From NCBI GenBank assembly GCA_015679605.1, contig JAAAVE010000386.1:1-20757 (forward strand): a stretch of 20,757 nucleotides of DNA. Direction: 5' to 3'. The DNA comes from Podila epigama (taxonomy: Eukaryota > Mortierellomycota > Mortierellomycetes > Mortierellales > Mortierellaceae). The translations under genes were made by a program, and so were the position numbers. Position 1 is the stretch's first letter. The number at the start of each line of letters is the position of its first letter. The notes below the pieces were generated by a model. That model ran no database searches, was not told where the DNA came from, and saw only the letters and a list, made by a program, of their open reading frames with translations. Of the stretch, positions 8,995 to 16,870 are shown piece after piece.

Positions 8995-10208
8995 TTAACG
9001 GTAAGACTTCTGGTATCTGTAATAGAGAAAAGATAGAAAAAAATATGTTAGATTAGCGCATCATCTCAAAGAGAAACAAAAAAATATAAAAGTAAAAATA
9101 TCGCACAAGAATGAGAGAACAGAGCACGAACCTGGCACGGGCACCAGCACCACCAAACTTCTTGGGCTCGCAGCGACGGGGATCAGCAACGAGGAGGGTA
9201 CGGTCGTACTGGAGGAAGATCTGCTTGAGCTCGTTCTTGGAGGCCTCATCGACGTACTTCTGGTAGTAAGCAACGATAGCCTTGGCAAGGGCCTGACGGA
9301 TAGCATAGATCTGGGAAGTGTGTCCACCACCCTTGACGCGAATGCGGATGTCAACGTTGGCGAACTTGTCAGAGCCAACACGGAGGATGGGCTCGTAGAC
9401 CTTGAACTTCAAGACATCGGGCTCAACGAGCTCGATGGGGGATCCGTTAAGGCGGATAAGACCCTTGCCGGCCTTGCAGTGGGCAACAGCAGTGGCGGTT
9501 TTCTAATGGTGCAAAGTTGTAGAGACGAAAACAACAAGTTAGGACTAATTGGTCCTTTGGTCCTTTTGCCAAACTGTCTCCAGGCGTAGCGAGATATATA
9601 TATAGCTGTCTTCCTTCGTCCTGGCCATGACCCAAGAGACTTTTTCTTTTGTAGTTGTCGTTGTTGTTGCCGTTTCTGTTTGCTGTTTACTGCTCTATTT
9701 CCTCCTGTGGTGTAAAAATAAAACAAGTGGGATCCTTTGAAAAACATCTGCTTTCCAACTGATCGCGCGTAGTTCATCCGGGTCATCCTCATTAGGGTGC
9801 TTGAATCCGATCGCTTGAGAATAGCAGTAACCGAATCCGTGCTCCATTCCTGATCGTAGTGCATCTGATTACTAATGTCTGTCAAGTGTCTCTGAAAAAA
9901 AGCCGCTTTGTGCATTTCTCTGTCTGTCTTGTCATATAACAACATCCTCAATCAGAGGTTCGCCTGAAGTGCGACTTGTGTAAAGATTCCTCCTTTGACT
10001 TTTTTGATGCACTTTTGAAGTTTGATGAATATATCTCCCTGCTTTGCTGATTGATGTCGGGTTCTTCCTGGCGAGCTTCTCATTCATTCCGCCTCTGATG
10101 TTTCCTGTCTCTTTGCATCGGTTCATCCTGAAAAAAAGAGAACTAGTTGTAGGGCCATAGACTTGCCTTGCGGCCGTAGCACTGAACACTCTTCGAGTCG
10201 CTGGACAT
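8995..10208 (-). CDS. RPS16: Cytosolic small-subunit ribosomal protein S16 (uS9)
   Basis: Three exons: 10208-10167, 9502-9132, 9016-8995; 144 residues, close to yeast (143) and human (146) RPS16. Exon 1 encodes [14 protein letters not shown]; exon 2 runs from [14 protein letters not shown] to the ARA before the split arginine; the last exon encodes the invariant tail YQKSYR and stop. uS9 is a 40S protein whose C-terminal tail reaches the P-site tRNA. Conserved blocks seen include [34 protein letters not shown] and [12 protein letters not shown]. Splicing is odd: intron 1 (664 nt) has a GC donor (AAG|GCAAGT), and intron 2 (115 nt) has the weak donor AG|GTTCGT. Both end in AG with a CTAAC branch motif before it. 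The family sequence allows no other junctions that I can find. Intron 1 contains no recognised gene. Confidence 0.95.
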
Positions 10209-10945
10209 GATGAAAATTTGCCTGTAAGGTTCGTAAAGAGGTCGGGACAGAAGTGGACTATGTTAGTTTTCTGTCTTGTCAAAGAAAACTAAAGTTGACT
10301 TCCATTGACTGATGGAGTGGGGCAGATGTCTGTTTCTCCATGGAATCTTGAGGTTGATGGGCGATGTTTTGAAGTGAGGAGATTGTCGATGGTTGTCGCT
10401 TCTGTTTCGTAGGAAGATGAACAATCAATGTATTGGCGATGATGACGGATGGATGCATGGATGGGTATCGGGCTATCCATTGATTTCCACCAAAACATCC
10501 AAGCAATTTGGCTTGTCCGCTATGTTGAACCTTGTGTCTCCGCCCTCTCTCCCCAGAATGCCCCTCCAAAATGTCGCAGTAGCCCCGTGCAAAATCCTGA
10601 GGCAGCACAAAAAAATAAAAGACAGTCCGACGATCTGCTCTGTTGGTGCTTCTCACCAAGTCAAGAATTTGAAAGAGGGTTTTCAGCCAATGCGCGCGTG
10701 CACTGTGAAATTATGCTCGACGATCCGGACTGCTCTCGGGTGGCTTGGCCTGTTTACCCCTTGCTGTGAGTTTACAGTGCAACTGTCCTTCTCCACTGGA
10801 TGTAAACAGGGCGAGCAGAACGGAGAAATGGGACAAGACAGAGCGCAAAAAGTCGGTCGTGTGAAGGGCAAAGACCAAAAGCATATTACATTTGCATTGC
10901 ACCCGTCAGTTTTCTTTAGTTTCCTCCCAACACTCACATCACACC
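10209..10945. promoter_or_regulatory. Shared divergent region, RPS16 / mL38
   Basis: 737 bp between the start codons of a cytosolic and a mitochondrial ribosomal protein gene transcribed away from each other. No believable gene lies here; the open frames that cross it show no family sequence and mixed composition. Both promoters and leaders are presumably inside. No clear TATA box or known ribosomal protein gene element was recognised. Confidence 0.5.
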
Positions 10946-12598
10946 ATGATTCCTCGCATCGTCCGGGCCAGCAAGCACTGTGCGGTATGGACGTTGTTAC
11001 TGAAAACCAACTCTCGTACCAACAACACTTTTCACCTTCATTCTTTTTGGTTTATCCTCGACAACTCACATCCCCTTGGGTTGCACTATGAACCTTCGGA
11101 ACAAGGACATGCTCAAACGAAAAAAATGCACCCTCGGATGGAGAAGAAGGATTTGATGCAATGTCAACCTGATCCCCAACAACATGGAAAAAAACAATAC
11201 CTACACCTCGCCTTTGGTCTAATATCGAGCGATACATCTTTTTCAACTCACTGTCCCTACTCTAGACCACTCGTGCCTTCTCTGTTCAGTCGATTTCTCG
11301 CAACACTGTCGAGGCCACATACAAGGCGCCAGCCCTCGGTGTCAACAAGACCTATGACGAGGCCCTCAAGATCATTGCTGAAGATAAGGTCAAGCGCTTG
11401 GCCGACATCAAGGTCCTTCAGGAACAGTTGAAGAAGCTCACTGCTGGTAAGTGATGCCTTGATCTCTCCGTTGTTCAAAAGACTGGCTGTTTTTGTTATT
11501 GCTTTGATCGATCCAATGCGTCGACAGGACTTTTCCTAACGCCATTTTATACCACTCTTTGTACGCGTTGTATGTGATGTGCAAATTGTCAGCTGCCCCT
11601 TCCGCAGCCAATGATACCAATATTACATTGCTCAAGGAAAAGATCTTTAAGCAGGAGGCCTATTCCGAAATCAACGACCCCGAGATCCAGTGGCGTTTCA
11701 AGAATGGAAAGATCGACATGTCCAAGGCAGTGTTCCGGTACATGAAGAGCAAGCAGTTCACCCGCGAGACTCTTCCCGTGATTCAACAGCGTGTCACTCA
11801 GATGTTTGTCACCCCCGATCTGCTCCCACCCTTTACACCCTCTGCCAACGTCCAGCTGGACTTTGGTTCTGGATCGTCGACCAAGATTCCACCAGGAACA
11901 CCCTCGGGAGCCAACTACTTTGAGACAGGATCTTTCTTGTTGCCAGGAAAGACAGTCAAGGAGCCCAAGATCAATGTTGAAAGCTTTCATCCTGAGCAAA
12001 AGTACTATACCATCGCACTGGTTGACTCAGACATGCCTGATGCTGAGAACCAGTCCTTCAAGCAGCAATTGCACTGGTTGATGTAAGAAATTGATTGCCC
12101 ACAGTATTGGATATTGGCTATATAGTGCATGGCTTCTAGTTGGAAGATCGATTCTAACTTTGGGCTTTTTTTTTTCTTTGTTTTTCTCTCAATTCCTTGT
12201 CATGTTACAGTTCAAACGTCCCATTGTCAGCAGTTGAGACTGAAGTTTCTACCGCCAATGCCAATGTTGTGTTGCCTTACCTCCCTCCTCACCCTCCCAA
12301 AGGCACACAATACCACCGCTATACCATGTTGTTGGCCGAGCAACCTAATGACGGACAGGATAAGGTTGAGATCAAGAAAGAGGATGTCACACGGGAAACG
12401 ACAGTCAAAGAGTTGTGCTCACAATTCAAGCTTAACGTCAAGGGTTTGACCTTTTTCCGTCAGGTCTGGGATAAGGACGTGACCCGAATCTACAAGGATA
12501 TTCTTCAACAGGATGAGCCAATCTATGGCAAGCAACCCAAGACAGACGAGCTTCTTGATGAGACTGGCCGGAAGAAGAAGAAGTTTATTAACATGTAA
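10946..12598 (+). CDS. MRPL35: Mitochondrial large-subunit ribosomal protein mL38 (PEBP fold)
   Basis: Four exons: 10946-10984, 11290-11446, 11593-12082, 12211-12598; 357 residues. Introns of 305, 146 and 128 nt are GT..AG with matching phases. The product resembles yeast Mrpl35 / human MRPL38, a component of the mitochondrial 54S/39S subunit. Exon 1 encodes MIPRIVRASKHCA, a short basic start suited to a mitochondrial targeting signal. The middle has a helical charged part and then INDPEIQWRFKNGKIDMS. The C-terminal half is a phosphatidylethanolamine-binding-protein-like domain: KYYTIALVDSDMPD, QQLHWLISNVPLS and LPYLPPHPPKGT..HRYTMLL. That ligand-site pattern is kept although in ribosomes the domain is structural. 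The protein ends in a basic KKKKF tail. It is divergent from RPS16. Confidence 0.88.
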
Positions 12599-12805
12599 AA
12601 AAAAGGGAGGATAGGAGGGGAAGAAACATGGATGATACAAAAGGAAAAAGGGAATATGCTGACGAATCATGGTTGTAATAAGACTCTTCGCGTCCTTTGT
12701 TTTTTTTTCTATCATTTGTACCTTTTTCCCTTATTCTTTGTCTCTTTTCTTTTTTTTTTTTCTTTTCCACTGTTTTTTTGTTGTTGTTTTTCTTCTTGCA
12801 TCTCT

Positions 12806-12811
12806 ATTAAA
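12806..12811 (+). terminator. Polyadenylation signal of mL38
   Basis: ATTAAA about 210 nt past the mL38 stop codon, after a long T-rich stretch. It is the best candidate signal in the 3' region. Confidence 0.35.
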
Positions 12812-12903
12812 TACACGCCTAGACAATCCTTTTTTTCATTTTACTCTGTACTTCAGTATTGTTCATGTTTTCAGTACTATTGCACATTTTACACAATTGT
12901 CAG

Positions 12904-12964
12904 TTGACTATTGACTATTGACTATTGACTATTGACTATTGACTATTGACTATTGACTATTGAC
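12904..12964 (+). repeat. Tandem heptamer array (TTGACTA)8
   Basis: Eight perfect copies of TTGACTA in a row (12904-12959) followed by a partial TTGAC and then unrelated sequence. It lies about 590 bp upstream of the efflux transporter start. Each unit contains TGACTA, half of a bZIP-type site, but a function is not shown. Confidence 0.95.
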
Positions 12965-13315
12965 CATGCTCTGGACAAAATGATGTAAAATGCAAAAGCC
13001 AAGGAAGATTTTTAACAAACAACACTGGTCAACAGAAACGCGGCGTTCATGTTCAGCGGCGTCAACAAGAAAGGGGGGGGGAAAAAAAATCATATTGGAC
13101 GGTGTGTTTTGCGTCAAACTGTTCTGAATCGCCGCGAGACATGTCGAAATACTTGGTTTGTCAGAACGTTGGATGGCTTATCCTTCGTTTGATTGATGTT
13201 GTTTGATGTTGAGTGTTGACGCCGTAATGAGCCACACTCTTTTTTCTTTGCGCTGGTGCGTATCCGAAATATTTGTAGTGTGTTGTCTGTGTGTTGTCTA
13301 TGTGTTTGTGTTTGC

Positions 13316-13322
13316 TGAGTCA
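13316..13322 (+). promoter_or_regulatory. AP-1/Gcn4-type site TGAGTCA
   Basis: TGAGTCA, within TGCTGAGTCAG, lies 228 bp upstream of the transporter ATG. It is the core site of fungal Gcn4/CpcA and related bZIP factors. Yeast ATR1, a DHA2-type pump, is known to respond to Gcn4 and Yap1, so the placement is sensible but unproven. Confidence 0.4.
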
Positions 13323-13549
13323 GTTGCTGGGAATGAGACCTGGATAACTTCCGAAAATCTTTAAAAGAGCAAGGAAAAAAGGAAAAAATAAAAATGGATC
13401 CCTCAATTCTCTCCTTTTCTCTTTCCCCCCATTCTGCCCTCCCTTATTTGGTCGTGTCTCTGTCATTCACAAAGAGGATCGATCTTCTTCTCTCCATATT
13501 GTTCTTACCATCATCCCATAAAACACACAGCAAACACATTTTACAATAA

Positions 13550-16500
13550 ATGGTTACATCTCCTGATAATACCAGTGCATCCTCGGCCATGTCCATCTCC
13601 AACGACACCGTGGTGTCCCTCCCCAATGGCAACGCTGATATCTCGGTCAAGCCAAATCAGACCCTCACTACTTTCCAAAAGATTCAACAGAAATGTCAAC
13701 CACTCATGCTTTACGTCGTCTCGATGGCACAGTTTCTCGATATTGGTAAATTGGTTTGCAATGTTAAATTTGTAATGATTGTTCCTTTTTTTTCACAAAA
13801 ACAAGCAATTGTGAAGCTAAATCGTGATAAAAATGTCCAACATTGTTTTTGTCCCTCAATAGTCGCGGGTGCCTCGATGACCGTTGCAATGTTGCCAATC
13901 TCCAAGGATCTCAAATTTGAGGTTCAACAACAACAATGGCTGATCAGTGCTTACGCTGTGTAAGTCCTCCTTCTCACATGTGCCACCATCCATGACTTTG
14001 TCCAAACATGCATTCTTCATTTGACTCTTTGTTTATTAACCATAACACGTTTTGTCTCTTATTTCACTTGTAGATCTTTTGGAGGGTAAGCTTATTTTCA
14101 ACTTTTCGTTATCTTTTCTCTCCTCTCCATTCTCCATTCTCCATCCTACAGATCCTTTGCTTTCACCTTTACACCACTGCTTTGCCATGATGATGCCATG
14201 TTGAATCTGTTGGACCTGTTGGACAGTTGATACACCTCCAGACAGGAGACCAAAAAAAAAAAAAATAGCTTCCTGTGGGCGCTTGTATCTTTTGCCGAAG
14301 CAACGAATGCTCCACCGATCTGAGCTGCAACCCTAATCGACATTGTGTTACCTTTTTATTTTTTATTTTTTTATTTTGTTTTCCCGCAAATCCATCCTCC
14401 GTCTCTTCTACTGTTTGTACTTTGAACTTCAAACCTGTCGCCGACTTCATCTTTTCTCCGCACGTTGTGGCCTTTTCCTAACTGCGCCTCGTTCTCCTCC
14501 AGTCTTCTCTTGATCGCCGGTCGAATGGTAAGTAACGTCCACTCTCCTTGCACACTGGGATACTCCCTCCACATTCAAGCCAAAGTGCAACCTCACCCCA
14601 CTCCCTTGTACCAACCTCTTCGGATTGGATCGCCTGGTGTTTGATCTACATCTCGTTCTCCTATTCGAACAGAGAGCATGTCGCCATGTGTCATGCATGC
14701 ACTGTACAGGTACAGCATGGATGTACATTCATGACCATGAACTGTTGGTACATCTGGGTACATCTTGGGCAAGGGCGGTATTACAATGCTAAGCTTGCTG
14801 TTTAGATTTTTTTTTTCTGCTGCGCTGTACGCCAAGTGGTTCCACTTTGAGCTTGATTTCCCCGCACTTTTTTTTTCTCCTCGATCAAAATGGTGACAAT
14901 GGTGCGGACTAGTTGCCATACACCTAAAAAAAAAAACTAAAAACTAACATTGCGCCCAAACTTCTTTCTCGACAAACAATGACATCAAAATTAATAGGGA
15001 GATCTCTTTGGCCATCGTCGTATTTTCTTGTCTGGTCTTGCTTGGTTCTGTATCTGGTCCACTGTCAATGGTTTCTCTCGCTCGCCTGTCATGCTCTGTA
15101 TCTCGCGTGCCCTCCAGGGCATGGGTGCTGCAGGTATAGTTTCTTTCATTTTTGCTTGTCCTGTTATTCCTCCTTCACCAATTGACAAAATATTTTTTTG
15201 ACACGAGGATAATTCAACTCACATAACCCTCCCATTGTTAATACCTTAGCTCAAATCCCAACTGCCCTTGCCCTCATTGCCATCAAGTATCCCAGCGGTC
15301 AAGAGAGAACCAAGGCATTGTCCGTCTTTGGAGCCATTGGAGGTAAGGTTCACTCACGTCGCGCCCCTCTTCCTCCATTAGACATGCATTTCAACTCCAA
15401 CATTGACGCTAATATCACAATGGTTATACAACTACTTTAGGCATGGGCGCTGTGACAGGTCTGTTGTTGTCCGGTGCATTGACCTCAACCATTGGATGGG
15501 AGTGGATCTTTTTCATCTGCGCCATTCTTAGCTTTATTCTCCTTGTGGTCGGTATCTTTGCTCTGCCTGACGCCCCTGGATTGCATGGTGTCAACCCAAA
15601 GGTCGACGTTGGTGGCTCCCTTACGGCCACTGGTGGTATCGTCTGTGTTATCTACTACATCTCGGCTGGTGTGGAGACTGGTTGGGCCAGTGTCCAGACG
15701 CTGCCTGTGCTCATTGTCGGATTGGTGTTGTTGACAGCCTTCTTTTTCATTGAGAAGCGCATCTCATACCCCATCATGCCTTTCCACATCTGGAAGCACC
15801 GTGCCTTCACAACCAGTTTCGCTATTATCTTTGTCATGCAGGCTTCCTTCCAGGGCTTCCTCTACTACTCGACTCTCATCTTTCAGGAGGTCCTTGGATA
15901 CCCTATCATGCGTACCTCCCTTTCCTACCTTGTTCACGGTCTCACCGCCATCGTTGTTTACTCGACTCTGGGACGGTTCTTGCCAAGACTCCCACTGAAG
16001 CCTTTTATTTGCGCTGGTTTCATCTTTTTGGCAGCCTCTTCCTTGCTGTTTGCCTTTGTGGATGAGAACAGTTCGTATTGGATCCTTCCTTTCCTTGGAC
16101 TCATTGCCAACGTGTTTGGTCTTGGTTTTGTCATGTTGCCTGCCCAGATCACTGCTCTCCGTGATGCCGCTGATGATGACCAAGGTGTTGTGGGCGCCAT
16201 CTACAATGTTGGATTGCAGATTGGTGCTCCTTTTGGATTGGCCATCTTGACTGTGATTTCTGGAAACGTCAATGGTCACGATCCTAACATGTCTGGCCCT
16301 GAACGTATGCGTGGTTACAAGATGGCACTCTTTGGTGATGCAGTTTTTGGTGCTATTGGTCTGATCTTGACCGTTGTCTTCTTGCCCAATGTGAAGCCAA
16401 CTAAGGCTGTCAAGAGTGGTGATGCCGTCGAGGAAGGTGGTCAGCCTGCAGCCGAGTCCTTGGAGGTCAAAGATCACAAGGAGGTGGTGTCGAGTATTAT

Positions 16501-16573
16501 TGAGGAAAAGGCTAAGGATGCAGAGTTGGCTCAGGAAGTGATGGAGGTTGGCGCCAAGACGCGTTTTGCTTAA
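13550..16573 (+). CDS. DHA2-type MFS drug/metabolite efflux transporter (14 TM)
   Basis: Seven exons: 13550-13745, 13863-13959, 14074-14085, 14503-14527, 14998-15133, 15250-15342, 15441-16573; 563 residues. The joined protein reads as a drug:H+ antiporter of the 14-helix (DHA2) family, which exports small molecules across the plasma or vacuolar membrane. A polar N-terminus precedes TM1 (LMLYVVSMAQFLDIVAGAS). WLISAYAVSFGG leads into motif A, G108-R-M-G-D112-L-F-G-H-R-R. The helix with SRALQGMGAA follows, then a motif-C-like GAIGGMGAVTGLLLSG. The tail after the last helix is about 60 charged residues. Exon 3 is only 12 nt and exon 4 only 25 nt; without them TM2 and motif A are broken. Introns 3 and 4 are 417 and 470 nt, the others 98-117 nt. 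Yeast ATR1-like proteins are the nearest functional guess; the substrate is unknown. Confidence 0.88.
14696..14762 (+). repeat. Intronic inverted repeat and GTACA cluster
   Basis: Inside intron 4 of the efflux transporter. An inverted repeat at 14696-14719 (CATG..CTGTAC / GTACAG..CATG, 10 pairs with a CA bulge) is followed by more GTACA copies. GTACA starts at 14704, 14710, 14723, 14748 and 14758. A TGCATGCA lies at the left edge. Confidence 0.6.
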
Positions 16574-16870
16574 GATCTAGGCGCGCACCCTCCATTCTGT
16601 CCCAGGTTTTTTTTATACTATTTTTTTCTTTTTCACATTGCATCTTCACTCTTAACCTCTTAAAACATACTCTGCATTACATCCTACTATTATTTGTACC
16701 TATAGAGCCATTAATATACTTGCAGCAGCAACATCTAATAAATCTACTTTTTATTATCCCTTTTTTTTTTTTTTGTTTGTCCCATGTTTCGTCATCTAAT
16801 TGTTGAGGATTTTCATAGGTTATTGCTTTCTAAATCTCTATATATTAAAAATGATGTGACACTTTTTCTT
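16574..16870. other. Convergent 3' intergenic region
   Basis: 297 bp between the efflux transporter (+) and trimethyllysine dioxygenase (-). It is T-rich, with AATAAA at 16737-16742 and a long T run at about 16760-16774. No gene is seen. Confidence 0.5.
16737..16742 (+). terminator. Polyadenylation signal of the efflux transporter
   Basis: AATAAA about 165 nt past the stop codon, followed by a T-rich stretch. Confidence 0.45.

Larger units (their letters stand above)
12599..13549 (+). promoter_or_regulatory. mL38 3' end and efflux transporter promoter
   Basis: 951 bp without a credible gene. The left part is T-rich mL38 3' untranslated sequence with ATTAAA at 12806-12811. Then come a heptamer array at 12904-12964, a run of nine G at 13073-13081 followed by A-rich sequence, GT-rich sequence at about 13272-13312, a TGAGTCA site at 13316-13322 and a CT-rich block at about 13405-13445 before the transporter ATG. 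Confidence 0.55.

Noticed and set aside
9017-9131. GATGATG in the second RPS16 intron as box C of a snoRNA
   Set aside because: It does not fit RUGAUGA, and no paired D box or terminal stem is present.
9409-9951. Minus-strand open frame of about 180 codons in the first RPS16 intron
   Set aside because: It runs from the intron into exon 2 in the wrong frame for uS9, and its sequence is not family-like. It is best seen as intron plus shadow.
10393-11091. Plus-strand open frame of 232 codons between RPS16 and mL38
   Set aside because: No family sequence; it overlaps the start and first intron of mL38 in another frame.
13073-13081. Run of nine G as part of a G-quadruplex
   Set aside because: Only one long G run is present; there are no three further runs at suitable spacing.
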